Positions 18,359-27,132 of a stretch of 64,000 nucleotides of DNA are shown here, piece after piece (positions within the stretch are counted from its first letter, which is position 1; each line of letters begins with the position of its first letter). The stretch is from Mycolicibacterium pulveris. GTDB taxonomy: Bacteria > Actinomycetota > Actinomycetes > Mycobacteriales > Mycobacteriaceae. Where the stretch lies: the NCBI RefSeq assembly GCF_010725725.1, contig NZ_AP022599.1, positions 992,001 to 1,056,000 of the forward strand. Direction: 5' to 3'. Under the pieces are notes generated by a model, which ran no database searches, had not been told where the DNA came from, and saw only the letters and a list, made by a program, of their open reading frames with translations. The position numbers and the translations under genes are program-made.

Positions 18359-19399
18359 GTGCGCACCGGAATCTTTCTGAGTTACGCCGGCGGCTTCCTC
18401 GATGCCGTCGACGAGGTCGTGGAGCTGGAGAAAGTCGGCGTCGACATCGCGTTGGTGGCCGAGGCGTACTCCTTTGACGCGATCAGCCAGCTGGGCTTCC
18501 TGGCGGCGCGGACTTCCCGGATCGAGTTGGGCACCGGCGTGGTGCCGATCTACATCCGCACGCCCACATTGCTTGCGATGACGGCCGCGGGTCTCGACTA
18601 CGTCTCCGGTGGCCGGTTCCGGCTGGGCATCGGCACGTCGGGGCCGCAGGTGATGGAGGGTTTCCACGGTGTGCCGTTCGACGCGCCGTTGGGCCGCACC
18701 CGCGAGGTCGTGGAGATCTGCAGACAGGTCTGGCGTCGCGAAAACGTGCAGTACGACGGCAAGCATTACCAGATCCCATTGCCTGCGGACCGGGGCACCG
18801 GTCTGGGTAAGCCCCTGCACTTGATCAATCATCCTGTGCGCGAACGTATTCCGGTAACCATCGCCGCGCTGGGCCCCAAGAACGTGGAACTGACTGCGGA
18901 GATCGCCGAGGGTTGGCAACCGGTGTTCTTCTACCCCGAGAAGGCCGACGAGGTGTGGGGGTCCTCGCTGCGGGCAGGGTTCGCAAAGCGGGACCCGGCG
19001 CTGGGGCCGCTGGACGTGATGGTCAGCGCGACGCTGGCGATCGGTGACGACGTCGAGGATCGATTGTCCTGGGCGAAGCCGCAATTGGCGCTGTACATCG
19101 GTGGCATGGGTGCGCGGGGACGCAACTTCTATCACAATCTGGCGACCCGTTACGGGTACGGCGACGTGGCCGATCACATCCAGGATCTGTACCTCGCGGG
19201 CAAGAAGATGGAAGCGATCAACGCGGTGCCTGACGAGTTGGTCCGCCAGGTGTCGCTGGTCGGGCCGCGGGGGTTCGTGAAGGAGCGGCTGGCGGCGTTC
19301 GCGGAGGCCGGCGTCACGACGATGCTGGTGCATCCGCTCACCGGTGACAGGCGCGAATCGGTGCGCTTCGTCGAGGATTTGCAGTCGCTGTTGCCGTAG
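18359..19399 (+). CDS. LLM-class F420-dependent oxidoreductase
   Basis: A 346-residue luciferase-like TIM-barrel oxidoreductase, in mycobacteria usually F420-dependent. It begins MRTGIFLSYAGGFLDAVDEVVELEKVG and has the family stretches DIALVAEAYSFDAISQLGFLA, RIELGTGVVPIYIRTP, GRFRLGIGTSGPQVMEGFHG and IAALGPKNVELTAEIAEGW. GTG start with AGGAG 10 nt upstream. F420 and not FMN as cofactor is inferred from family and organism. Its substrate is unknown. It follows the hydrolase-like gene by 30 bp. Confidence 0.88.
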   Translation: MRTGIFLSYAGGFLDAVDEVVELEKVGVDIALVAEAYSFDAISQLGFLAARTSRIELGTGVVPIYIRTPTLLAMTAAGLDYVSGGRFRLGIGTSGPQVMEGFHGVPFDAPLGRTREVVEICRQVWRRENVQYDGKHYQIPLPADRGTGLGKPLHLINHPVRERIPVTIAALGPKNVELTAEIAEGWQPVFFYPEKADEVWGSSLRAGFAKRDPALGPLDVMVSATLAIGDDVEDRLSWAKPQLALYIGGMGARGRNFYHNLATRYGYGDVADHIQDLYLAGKKMEAINAVPDELVRQVSLVGPRGFVKERLAAFAEAGVTTMLVHPLTGDRRESVRFVEDLQSLLP

Positions 19400-19428
19400 C
19401 CGATTAACCGAATCGGCGGGCGTGCCTG

Positions 19429-19548
19429 TACAGTGGTCTCCAGCGGCATCTTCTGTTCTGCCTTTTGCCGCTTCTCGATCGTCATACCGAGCGCCGCGGA
19501 ACGGTCCGCGCCGGGCAGGACGACCACACTTACTTTCGGAGTTCTTTC
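19429..19548 (+). promoter_or_regulatory. promoter and 5' leader of the DEAD-box helicase
   Basis: A TACAGT hexamer (19429-19434) could be the -10, giving a leader of about 105 nt before the helicase start. The leader is pyrimidine-rich early on (CTTCTGTTCTGCC) and ends CGGAG just before the start. Long leaders on RNA-helicase genes often serve in cold-shock or autoregulatory control; this is inference only. Confidence 0.35.
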
Positions 19549-20850
19549 TTGTCTGTTCAAAACACCTGTGGCACAAGCGTGCCCACCTTCGCCGACCTCG
19601 GCCTTCCTAAGGCTGTCGTCAGCGTTCTCGCTGCCAACGGCGCCGAAACCCCGTTTCCGATCCAGGCGGCGACGCTGCCCGATTCGCTGGCCGGCCGCGA
19701 CGTACTCGGCCGGGGACGCACCGGATCGGGTAAGACGTACGCGTTTCTGTTGCCGATGGTGACGAGGCTCACTGCACACCGCGCCAAGCGGGTGCCAGGT
19801 CGGCCGCGGGCGGTCATCCTCGCGCCCACACGCGAACTCGTGGCGCAGATCGCCGCGTCGCTGGCGCCGTTGGCCGCCGCAATGGATCTACGGACTGTGA
19901 CGGTCTTCGGCGGTGTCGGCCCCCAGCCGCAGATTCAGAAGTTGCGTGCGGGTGTCGACGTCGTGATCGCATGCCCTGGCCGACTGGAAGACCATGTGAG
20001 ATCGGGCCACGCCGATTTGTCCGGCGTCGAGATCTCGATACTCGACGAGGCGGACCACATGGCAGATCTGGGGTTCCTGCCGCCGGTGAAGCGTCTGCTG
20101 GACAAAACTCCGCGCGACGGGCAGCGGATGTTGTTCTCCGCCACCCTGGATGGCGGCGTGGACGTGTTGGTCAAGCGGTACCTGAACAACCCTGTGGTGC
20201 ACAGCGTGGATTCGGTGGAGGCGCCGGTGACGGCCATGGAGCATCATGTGCTGCATGTCGACAAGGCCGCGCGGATCAATGTTCTGACCGACCTCGCCGC
20301 GTCACCGGGTCGCACCATCGTGTTCGCCCGTACCAAGCATGGCGCCAAAGCACTTACCCGACAGTTGAATTCGCGTGGCGTGTCCGCGGTCGAGTTGCAC
20401 GGCAACCTTTCTCAGAACGCCCGTACGCGCAACCTCGCGGCGTTCTCGGACGGTTCGGCGACCGTGATGGTGGCGACGGACATCGCTGCGCGGGGCATCC
20501 ACGTCGACAATGTGAACCTTGTCGTACACGCCGATCCCCCGGTCGAGCACAAGGCGTACCTGCATCGATCCGGCCGGACCGCACGCGCCGGGGCCGACGG
20601 CACGGTGGTGACGCTGATGCTCGACGACCAGGTGCACGACGTGCGTCGGCTCGTCCGCAAAGCCGGCGTGAAACCGACGATCACGCGGTTCAGCGGCGCG
20701 TCGCATCCCGTGCTGCACGAGATTGCACCGGGCGAACGAACATTTTCGAAGGCCCTTGTGGCCAACCGACCGGAGCCCGCGGCGCCTCAGCGGGCGCGTC
20801 GGCGCCGGCCGTCACGCCGGAGACGCCCGGCTGGAGCTGTCGCCGGCTAG
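19549..20850 (+). CDS. DEAD-box ATP-dependent RNA helicase (RhlE type)
   Basis: A 433-residue helicase. Motifs in order: Q motif TPFPIQAATLP, Walker A GRGRTGSGKT (residues 54-63), APTRELVAQI, CPGRLEDHV, DEAD box LDEADHMADLGF, SATLDGG, IVFARTKHGAK, ATDIAARGIHVDNV and the arginine-finger motif HRSGRTARAG. A short Arg-rich tail (ARRRRPSRRRRPAG) gives non-specific RNA binding. The TTG at 19549 (reading SVQNTCGTSVPTFADLG) is preferred because CGGAG precedes it and the frame before it lacks family similarity. An in-frame ATG at 19465 is the alternative. Probably remodels ribosomal or structured RNA in the cold. Confidence 0.93.
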   Translation: MSVQNTCGTSVPTFADLGLPKAVVSVLAANGAETPFPIQAATLPDSLAGRDVLGRGRTGSGKTYAFLLPMVTRLTAHRAKRVPGRPRAVILAPTRELVAQIAASLAPLAAAMDLRTVTVFGGVGPQPQIQKLRAGVDVVIACPGRLEDHVRSGHADLSGVEISILDEADHMADLGFLPPVKRLLDKTPRDGQRMLFSATLDGGVDVLVKRYLNNPVVHSVDSVEAPVTAMEHHVLHVDKAARINVLTDLAASPGRTIVFARTKHGAKALTRQLNSRGVSAVELHGNLSQNARTRNLAAFSDGSATVMVATDIAARGIHVDNVNLVVHADPPVEHKAYLHRSGRTARAGADGTVVTLMLDDQVHDVRRLVRKAGVKPTITRFSGASHPVLHEIAPGERTFSKALVANRPEPAAPQRARRRRPSRRRRPAGAVAG

Positions 20851-20919
20851 GGAACTCCTCGGCCTCTTCGATAAGCCGCTGACCTGCGGGGTCTGTCTTG
20901 TCGGTGGGCCGTGGCAGTA

Positions 20920-20935
20920 TCGAACGTATGTTCGG
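20920..20935. promoter_or_regulatory. LexA (SOS) box overlapping a start codon
   Basis: TCGAACGTATGTTCGG matches the mycobacterial SOS box TCGAAC-N4-GTTCGA at all but the last position. It spans the ATG (20928-20930) of the 13E12-family gene, and its left half overlaps a possible -10 (TATCGA). LexA bound here would block initiation at a leaderless promoter. Confidence 0.85.
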
Positions 20936-22538
20936 TTCGGAGTTTCGGTCGGTCGAGGAGGCCGGGTTGGTGGCCGAGATTCAGGCCTGCACCCGTGCGG
21001 AGGCCCAGGCCGCGGCGCGGCGGCTGGCCGCGGTCGGGGAGCTGGCCGCACGCGCCACCGAACCCGACGACGATGAGCGCCAAAAGTGGGTGGTGGATCT
21101 GTGGGCGTGCGCGGCTGCTGAGGTGGGCGCGGCCATGGGCATCAGCCACCACCGGGCCAAACAACAACTGGCCATCGGGTTGAGCCTGCGCGAGCGGCTA
21201 CCCAAGGTCGCTGCCCTGTTTGCGGCCGGGGCGATCAGCGCCAAGCTGATCTCCACGATCACCTGGCGCACCCATCTGGTCCTCAACGCCGAGTTGGCCG
21301 CCCGCATCGATGCCGCGATCGCCGAGCACGCCTGCAGCTGGGGGGCGCTGTCACAGCAGCGCCTGGACTTGGCCATCGACGCCATCGTGGAAACCCACGA
21401 TCCCGATGCGCGGCGACGCTTTCATGAAGCCGCCCGCAACTGTGATGTGCAGATCGGCAAACCCGATGACGCCACCGGCACCGCCTCCGTCTACGGCCGG
21501 CTCAGCGCCCCTGACGCCGCGCTGCTCGAGCAACGCATCACCGAGCTGAGCACCAGCGTGTGTGATGGCGATCCGCGTACCTGCGGGCAACGCCGCGCCG
21601 CGGCCCTGGGCGCGATCGCCGCCGGCGCTGAACAGCTGGCCTGCCACTGCGGCGCCGCGCAGTGCCCACGCGCCGGGGCCCCCGACCCCCGCGCCACCGC
21701 CATCGTCATCCACGCCATCACCGACACCACCCCCACCAAGCCCACCGCCACACCCACCCCCGCCAAGCCCCAATCGCGCAGACCCAATCGGTCCACCGAC
21801 ATCCCGGCACCACCCATGGACGATGAGGTGGCACCGGCGGCCGAACCCACACCGCCAAGCGAGGAACCCACATCCGAGCCACCGACACCCCCGAGTGACC
21901 CGGGCGCTGGATCGGTCTATGAGCCGCAGCCGCCGGCGGGTACCCCGGCAGCGATCATCCTCGGGCGCGGCGGCGGGGTGATCCCCCCAGCACTGCTAGC
22001 CGAACTGATCGCCAACGGCGCCACCGTCCGCAGCGTGTATCGCCCCGACGACATCGCCGACCCCGGCTACCGGCCCCCACAACCCTGCCAACGCTTCATC
22101 CGCATGCGCGATCTGACCTGCCGCTTCCCCGGCTGTGACCGCCCCGCCCAACACTGCGACATCGACCACACCATCCCCCACCCCGCCGGGCGCACCCACC
22201 CCTCCAACACCAAATGCCTATGCCGGCTACATCATCTGCTCAAAACATTCTGCGGCTGGCACGACCAACAACTACCCGACGGCACCATCACCTGGACAGC
22301 CCCCAGCGGACACACCTACACCACCCACCCGCTCAGCCGCATGCTGTTCCCACACTGGAACACCACCACCGCCGACCTACCCCCACCCGCACACCCACCC
22401 CCACCACCTTCAGCCCAACGCCACCTGAAGATGCCCCGCCGACGACGCACCCGCGCCGCCGACACCACCACACGCATCAACACCGAACGCACACTCAACA
22501 AGCGTGAGGTCAACCACTACGACCCCTACCGGCGATAG
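20928..22538 (+). CDS. 13E12-family DUF222/HNH endonuclease-like protein
   Basis: A 536-residue member of the mycobacterial 13E12 repeat family. The N-terminal DUF222 helical domain (about 1-240) is followed by a long Pro/Thr-rich linker (about 260-350) and a C-terminal HNH module: CRFPGCDRPAQHCDIDH, then NTKCLCRLHHLLK, containing the Cys pairs and the DH..H catalytic set. The tail is rich in Pro, Thr and Arg. It starts at the ATG inside the LexA box, so it is probably DNA-damage inducible, as known for several 13E12 genes. Its role is unproven; nicking or processing of DNA during the SOS response is plausible. This family is often multicopy, so read mapping here may be ambiguous. Confidence 0.92.
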   Translation: MFGSEFRSVEEAGLVAEIQACTRAEAQAAARRLAAVGELAARATEPDDDERQKWVVDLWACAAAEVGAAMGISHHRAKQQLAIGLSLRERLPKVAALFAAGAISAKLISTITWRTHLVLNAELAARIDAAIAEHACSWGALSQQRLDLAIDAIVETHDPDARRRFHEAARNCDVQIGKPDDATGTASVYGRLSAPDAALLEQRITELSTSVCDGDPRTCGQRRAAALGAIAAGAEQLACHCGAAQCPRAGAPDPRATAIVIHAITDTTPTKPTATPTPAKPQSRRPNRSTDIPAPPMDDEVAPAAEPTPPSEEPTSEPPTPPSDPGAGSVYEPQPPAGTPAAIILGRGGGVIPPALLAELIANGATVRSVYRPDDIADPGYRPPQPCQRFIRMRDLTCRFPGCDRPAQHCDIDHTIPHPAGRTHPSNTKCLCRLHHLLKTFCGWHDQQLPDGTITWTAPSGHTYTTHPLSRMLFPHWNTTTADLPPPAHPPPPPSAQRHLKMPRRRRTRAADTTTRINTERTLNKREVNHYDPYRR

Positions 22539-23104
22539 TTGGGGCGACCGCCGCCGGCGGCGATCTCACCCAGCATGGCGACTACGACACCGAATGCGAA
22601 ATACAACGGTGGCAGCCACGGGCCTACTCCGAACAATCCATCGGAGTCGTCGTGGTAGGCGAACAAGCCAGCTTTGGCGAGTGTTATCTCGACTGCAGGA
22701 CCGATAACGGCAGCGAGCACACCGCAAACCACCGACGGTCCGTCTCCTAAGACGCACCAGATGATCACCGCCATCGCGACGATCAGCGTCGTGCTCGGTA
22801 CCGTAGGCGCACCGTGCACCAGCGCCGTCGTGACGTAGGTACCGATCACTGCGGCGACACCGGCGATCCCCTGTCGGACCGTGACGTCGGTGCGCGGATT
22901 CGGTAGATGCAGGCGGATCTCGGCCAGCGATGCAGTGGCCGCACCGACCAGAATTGGAAACCAAATCGGACTGCTCCACACGGACGGCACCGCGTCGGTG
23001 AAGTATTCGGTTGTTTCCGTGGTGACGTGGCTGTGGTCGCCGACCAGCGACGCCGCCGCACCCAACAGGAAGAAGAATGCCAACTCGCGCACGCGTAACT
23101 TCAC
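22526..23104 (-). CDS. six-helix membrane protein, probable Insig-like
   Basis: A 192-residue membrane protein with about six hydrophobic segments near residues 7-21, 47-63, 79-98, 106-119, 124-142 and 163-183. Size, helix number and the last two helices (GVLAAVIGPAVEITLAKAGLFAY, split by a conserved-looking GP, then LFGVGPWLPPLYFAFG and VVVAMLGEIA) resemble eukaryotic Insig proteins. A mycobacterial Insig homologue (MvINS of M. vanbaalenii) is known structurally and binds a diacylglycerol. The assignment rests on pattern recognition without an alignment. GTG start at 23104. The last 13 bp overlap the end of the convergent 13E12 gene. Other small hypothetical membrane families remain possible. 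Confidence 0.5.
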   Translation of the reverse strand: MKLRVRELAFFFLLGAAASLVGDHSHVTTETTEYFTDAVPSVWSSPIWFPILVGAATASLAEIRLHLPNPRTDVTVRQGIAGVAAVIGTYVTTALVHGAPTVPSTTLIVAMAVIIWCVLGDGPSVVCGVLAAVIGPAVEITLAKAGLFAYHDDSDGLFGVGPWLPPLYFAFGVVVAMLGEIAAGGGRPNYRR

Positions 23105-23217
23105 GATCGCACCGTACGCGGCACTGGCTTACGCTTCGCGAGTTCTACCCCAGGGCTGTGGTGACCGCGTGCGCCACGACCCTCGTGCAGAAATCGACGC
23201 TCGACCGTACTCCGGGA

Positions 23218-24600
23218 TTACTCGCCAACCTGCGGCAGTTCGTCAGCGGCAATTTCACAAGGCGTACCCGCATCGCCCACTGGTGCCGGCGGTGCCGACT
23301 CGGCCGCCGGTGGCGACGCCACAATAGGCGGCGGCAACGCCTCCGGTGCTGCCGGCGCAGGGTCTACCTCATCCGTGAGCAGCTGATCCTCCTGCGGCAC
23401 AGGGTCTTCTGGCGGCAGATCACATGCGGTTTCGGCGTCGGCAGCTACGGCTTCATCATCGAGCTCGTCTGCCTCCTCATCGCCAAGCTCGTCATCCTCG
23501 GGCTCATCCTCGTCGAGATCCTCGACCTCCGCCGACTCGTCGACCTGGGGCATTTCGATGCCTTCCGGTTCGGTGAGCACGCCGTCTGCACCGCCCAACA
23601 AGCCTCCCAACGCCTCACCCATCTGCTGAGCGAATCCCGTTAAACCACTTCCGATATCGGGTAGACCGCCGCCAAGCGGCGGCATTGTCGGCGCAGGTGC
23701 GGCCGGTGCAGCAGCCGCCGGGTCGACCGCCGCTGGAGCTGCAGCGAGCGGCGCAACGGGCGACGGCACATCAGCGGGTGGCGCCGAGAAGGCCGGGGGG
23801 GCACTCCACGCTGCCGGAGCGACGGGCGCGACGGGCGCAACCGCCCCGACCGGTGCGGTGCTCGGCGCCGTCGCCGAGGCGTCGCGGCCCGCAGGGGTCC
23901 ACGCCGGGCCGAGATCGCCTGGCACGTCGAACGTCGCAACCGCTTCCGAAGCCAGCTCAGCCGTCAACACGTCGTATGCCGCCCCGATCGCGTCGACGGC
24001 AGCGCGCATCGCTGTCAACCATTCGCCGCCGATCACATTGGTGACAAACGGTTTTACCTCCTGGTCGACCAGTTCGCTGGCCGCTGCCCGGTCACCCGCG
24101 CCAGTGGTCACGGTGTGCGCCGCGGCCAACCAGTCAGCACGCTGCCCATCGACACGCTCGTCGATGGCCGTCACCGTCGCAACCTTGCCATCGACGCTCT
24201 GCCATAACTTGTCGCGCAGCTCGGCCAGTCCGTGCGCCGCGGTGCGCACAGCGGTCGCCACCAGCGCCGACGCTTCGCCGTGGCGACGCAAGAACTCCCG
24301 CGACGCCTCGGCGCCACGCCCCTGCCACCCCACCATCAGCGCCACCCGTTGGGCATCCTGACGGGTGAGTGCCTCCTCCGTCGCCGTCGCCGCCGCCTGC
24401 AGCGCCGAGCAATCCGCATCCAATGCGACCAGATTGAGTCCGTCCTCACTGGCGTATTGCTCACGCACCTGTGCCGCATTCATGGTCAGATCGGGGTGCT
24501 CATAGCCAAGCATGCGGCACGCCCAGACGTAGTTCTGCACAGCATCCACCGACGGCATGCCTTCGGCCAATCGCGATGCGGCATCGAACTTCTCGGCCAT
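23218..24600 (-). CDS. Ala/Pro-rich type VII secretion-like protein (Rv3439c-type)
   Basis: A 460-residue protein with a helical N-terminal domain (about 1-230) containing a WXG-like turn at Trp92-Gly94 (MVGWQGRGAEASREF). Next come an Ala/Pro-rich region (about 235-320), a Gly-rich segment GFAQQMGEALGGLLGGADG, a strongly acidic stretch (EVEDLDEDEPEDDE and following) and a second Pro/Ala tail. No transmembrane helix or signal peptide is visible. By position it corresponds to M. tuberculosis Rv3439c, upstream of glmS and next to glmM. It is encoded 3 bp after a small YxxxD protein, the arrangement of a T7SS substrate pair. Function unknown. Confidence 0.75.
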   Translation of the reverse strand: MAEKFDAASRLAEGMPSVDAVQNYVWACRMLGYEHPDLTMNAAQVREQYASEDGLNLVALDADCSALQAAATATEEALTRQDAQRVALMVGWQGRGAEASREFLRRHGEASALVATAVRTAAHGLAELRDKLWQSVDGKVATVTAIDERVDGQRADWLAAAHTVTTGAGDRAAASELVDQEVKPFVTNVIGGEWLTAMRAAVDAIGAAYDVLTAELASEAVATFDVPGDLGPAWTPAGRDASATAPSTAPVGAVAPVAPVAPAAWSAPPAFSAPPADVPSPVAPLAAAPAAVDPAAAAPAAPAPTMPPLGGGLPDIGSGLTGFAQQMGEALGGLLGGADGVLTEPEGIEMPQVDESAEVEDLDEDEPEDDELGDEEADELDDEAVAADAETACDLPPEDPVPQEDQLLTDEVDPAPAAPEALPPPIVASPPAAESAPPAPVGDAGTPCEIAADELPQVGE

Positions 24601-24603
24601 CGC

Positions 24604-24909
24604 TCAACCTACCCGCGAGCCGGCGCGGAAATCGGCATCGGCGTAGCGGTCCGCGGATGCACGCAAAACAGCGGCGATCTCACTGCACGCGCGCGACCAC
24701 TGCCGCACCTGATACGCCACCTGCTCCACGACGTCGCGCACAGCGTCGCCACGCGCGACATATGCCCGACCTGCGGTCGCTCCATCGAACGTCAGCCCGC
24801 TCAGATGCGTGCGCACGGCAGCGTCGAGGATTTCGGCCACCGTCTGGTACTCGTCGGCGACGCTGCGCAGCGTCGCAACGTCAACGCGCGCGACGTCAGG
24901 TTCTCCCAT
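24604..24909 (-). CDS. small EspC-like type VII secretion candidate (Rv3440c-type)
   Basis: A 101-residue, largely helical protein. After a helix-turn-helix outline (turn near FDG at 41-43) it carries a C-terminal Y89-A-D-A-D93, matching the T7SS secretion motif YxxxD/E just after the second helix. Size and motif position resemble EspC/WXG100-like ESX substrates. It is followed after 3 bp by the large WXG-containing partner, so the two probably form a heterodimer exported together. By position it corresponds to Rv3440c. Which ESX system would export it is unknown; the ESX-4 locus lies 4.4 kb away. The gene starts 39 bp after the glmM stop, on the same strand. Confidence 0.7.
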   Translation of the reverse strand: MGEPDVARVDVATLRSVADEYQTVAEILDAAVRTHLSGLTFDGATAGRAYVARGDAVRDVVEQVAYQVRQWSRACSEIAAVLRASADRYADADFRAGSRVG

Positions 24910-24948
24910 ACACGTTTGGACGCGCCGAGCAGCCGTTCGGTTCCATCC

Positions 24949-26286
24949 TCAGCGGACGGCGCTGACCTGCTCGGCCACCCGCACGGCCAACTGCCGTGCA
25001 GTGTCCTCGTCGGCCGCTTCCACCATCACCCGGACAACCTGCTCAGTTCCCGAGGGCCGCAGCAGGATTCGACCTGTGTCGCCAAGCGCGGCTTCAGCCT
25101 CGGCCACGGCGGTGCGCACCGACGGCGCGTCGGCGACCGTCGCCTTGTCCGCCACCGCGACGTTGATCAGCACCTGGGGCAGGGTCTGCATCGGATCGGC
25201 CAGCGCCGCGAGCGGCTTGCGCGTCTGCGCCATCCGCGACATCAACCGCAGCGCCGTGACGATCCCGTCGCCCGTGGTGCCCAACGTCGGCATGACGATG
25301 TGGCCGGACTGCTCGCCGCCGAGCGAGAACTCGCCCGCGCGCAGTTCCTCGAGCACGTATCGGTCGCCGACGCTGGTGGTGCGCACGGTAACGCCCGCCG
25401 CGCGCATCGCAAGATGCAGCCCGAGATTACTCATCACGGTCGTGACCAGCGTGTTGGACGCCAGCTCGCCGGCTTCTTGCATCGCGAGCGCCAGGATCAC
25501 CATGATCGCGTCGCCGTCGACGATGCGGCCGCGCGCGTCGACGGCCAGGCACCGGTCGGCGTCGCCGTCGTGAGCGATCCCCAAGTCTGCGCCGTGGGAC
25601 ACCACTGCGGCCTGCAGAGCCTCCATGTGCGTCGAGCCGCAGCGGTCGTTGATGTTGAGGCCGTCGGGTGCGGCGTTGATCGCGATGACGTTGGCGCCGG
25701 CGGCCCGGTAGGCCTGCGGTGCGGCCACCGAGGCGGCGCCGTGGGCGCAGTCCACGACGACGGTCAGGCCGTCGAGGCGGGTGGTGACCGCCTTTCCGGC
25801 GTGACGCAGGTAGCGGTCGAGGGCGTCATCGGCGTCGACGACTCGCCCGATGCTCGCGCCGACGGGCCGGTCGCCGGGGCCTTGGTGGACCAGTTCTTCG
25901 ATCCGGTCCTCGGTGGCGTCATCGAGCTTGTGGCCGCCGGGTCCGAAGATCTTGATGCCGTTGTCGGGCATCGGGTTGTGCGACGCGCTGATCATCACGC
26001 CGAAGTCGGCGTCGTAGGCGCTGGTGAGATATGCCACAGCCGGCGTCGGGACCACGCCGACCCGCAGCGCATCGACTCCCTCGCTGGTCAGACCGGCGAT
26101 CACGGCCGCTTCCAGCATCTCGCCGCTGGCCCGCGGGTCGCGGCCCACGACGGCTACCCGGCGGGCGTGGCCGCCGACGCTTCCCAGCCGACGAGCTGCC
26201 GCCGAGCTCAGGGCCAGTGCCAGTTCCGCGGTCAGAGCCTGGTTGGCGACCCCACGCACGCCGTCGGTGCCGAACAGTCGAGCCAT
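24949..26286 (-). CDS. glmM: phosphoglucosamine mutase
   Basis: A 445-residue alpha-D-phosphohexomutase that converts glucosamine-6-P to glucosamine-1-P for UDP-GlcNAc. Marks are the N-terminal [16 protein letters not shown], the phosphoserine loop [16 protein letters not shown] (phosphoacceptor Ser102), the metal loop [14 protein letters not shown], the sugar loop [12 protein letters not shown] and the phosphate-binding [15 protein letters not shown]. The ATG at 26286 is chosen; the in-frame extension beyond it is not conserved-looking. Directly followed by the Rv3440c/Rv3439c-type pair on the same strand. Confidence 0.98.
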   Translation of the reverse strand: MARLFGTDGVRGVANQALTAELALALSSAAARRLGSVGGHARRVAVVGRDPRASGEMLEAAVIAGLTSEGVDALRVGVVPTPAVAYLTSAYDADFGVMISASHNPMPDNGIKIFGPGGHKLDDATEDRIEELVHQGPGDRPVGASIGRVVDADDALDRYLRHAGKAVTTRLDGLTVVVDCAHGAASVAAPQAYRAAGANVIAINAAPDGLNINDRCGSTHMEALQAAVVSHGADLGIAHDGDADRCLAVDARGRIVDGDAIMVILALAMQEAGELASNTLVTTVMSNLGLHLAMRAAGVTVRTTSVGDRYVLEELRAGEFSLGGEQSGHIVMPTLGTTGDGIVTALRLMSRMAQTRKPLAALADPMQTLPQVLINVAVADKATVADAPSVRTAVAEAEAALGDTGRILLRPSGTEQVVRVMVEAADEDTARQLAVRVAEQVSAVR

Positions 26287-26373
26287 GCCGACAAACTTCT
26301 CACAGATGCCAGCGGAAAAAGAAACCGGTGAGCGTGCCGCCCGTGCCGCCGCCGAATCGGTATCGAACCGCGA

Positions 26374-26409
26374 CTCACCGCCCGCATCTGGACAGACACG
26401 GGCGGTGAG
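26374..26409 (-). terminator. hairpin between the secreted-protein gene and glmM
   Basis: Perfect 11-bp arms CTCACCGCCCG and CGGGCGGTGAG with a 14-nt loop, 21 bp beyond the secreted-protein stop. No U-tract follows, so it would be a tail-less mycobacterial-type terminator. Confidence 0.6.
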
Positions 26410-26430
26410 CATGGTGTCGTTATTTATTTG

Positions 26431-27132
26431 TCAGCCCCCGAGGATGGCGAGGATCTGGTTTAACAGGTCGATGATCGGCTGCAACGGATTCGGCGGCACT
26501 GGCAATCCACCCGCCAGTGAGCACAGCAGCGACCCGAGTAGGCCGCCCGCCGGATCCGCGGTGATATTCAGCACCACCTGGTTGAGGTCCACGATGAGGC
26601 CGAGCAGCTCGAGGTGCAGCGGTCCCAGCACCAGGTTGAGGACGTCGCATACTCCCTGCTGGCTTGCCAGCCGGACCTGTCCGTCGTGGCCATTGCCGGT
26701 TGTCGCCGACGACGACTGGGCTTCGCCACCCGGAACGGAAATGTCGTTGACCGGCATCGAGAAGCCCGAGATGTTGACGTCTTGGGCCGCACCCCGGTCA
26801 CCCGGTTGGTTTCCCTGCTGGGGCTGACCGGGCGAGACGAGCTTGCCGATGAGCTGTCCAGTCAGGGCGATACCGGTGTTCGACGAGGTCGCCCCATTCG
26901 CATCGGCCGTGGCGGGTCCGGCCTGCTGGGTTACCTCCTTGGCGGCAGTCGCGACGAATTGACCGTTGAACTTGACTCCGTCCGGCCCGGTCCCCTGCAC
27001 CTGGACGACGTTCTTCTTGCCCACGCCTGGTGGCTGCGCTGCCGCGGTCCCCCCGCCGGTCACCCCTCCGACTAACACCAACATTGCGGCGCTGACCACG
27101 ACGGCCAGCAATCGCATCAGGTGAGTTTTCAT
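26431..27132 (-). CDS. secreted protein of unknown function
   Basis: A 233-residue exported protein. The ATG at 27132 starts a clear signal peptide (MKTHLMRLLAVVVSAAMLVLVGG, with cleavage expected near TAAAQPP). The longer open frame upstream is rejected because it would bury that signal. The mature part has a polar Gln/Gly/Ser-rich half (GQPQQGNQPGDRG) and a hydrophobic C-terminal half with two Cys (QQGVCDVLN and SLLCSLAGG) and the motif LGLIVDLNQVVLNITADPAGG. That pattern resembles a group of small mycobacterial exported proteins without known activity. Bounded by hairpins on both sides, so probably monocistronic. Confidence 0.75.
   Translation of the reverse strand: MKTHLMRLLAVVVSAAMLVLVGGVTGGGTAAAQPPGVGKKNVVQVQGTGPDGVKFNGQFVATAAKEVTQQAGPATADANGATSSNTGIALTGQLIGKLVSPGQPQQGNQPGDRGAAQDVNISGFSMPVNDISVPGGEAQSSSATTGNGHDGQVRLASQQGVCDVLNLVLGPLHLELLGLIVDLNQVVLNITADPAGGLLGSLLCSLAGGLPVPPNPLQPIIDLLNQILAILGG

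Noticed and set aside
19465..19548. Upstream ATG extension of the DEAD-box helicase
   Set aside because: The extra 28 residues do not resemble helicase N-termini; CGGAG and the family-like SVQNTCGTS start favour TTG at 19549, although this remains unproven.
20851..20927. Small gene or terminator between helicase and 13E12 gene
   Set aside because: No open frame with a ribosome-binding site and no convincing hairpin beyond weak GC pairing.
21730..22460. CCACCC-rich tract in the 13E12 gene as a repeat array or CRISPR
   Set aside because: It is a Pro/Thr-rich linker and tail in coding sequence, with no regular unit or spacer pattern.
24232..26331. 699-residue plus-strand open frame opposite glmM and the T7SS-like pair
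   Set aside because: Spans several real genes on the other strand, has no recognisable domain and is His/Arg/Gly-rich.
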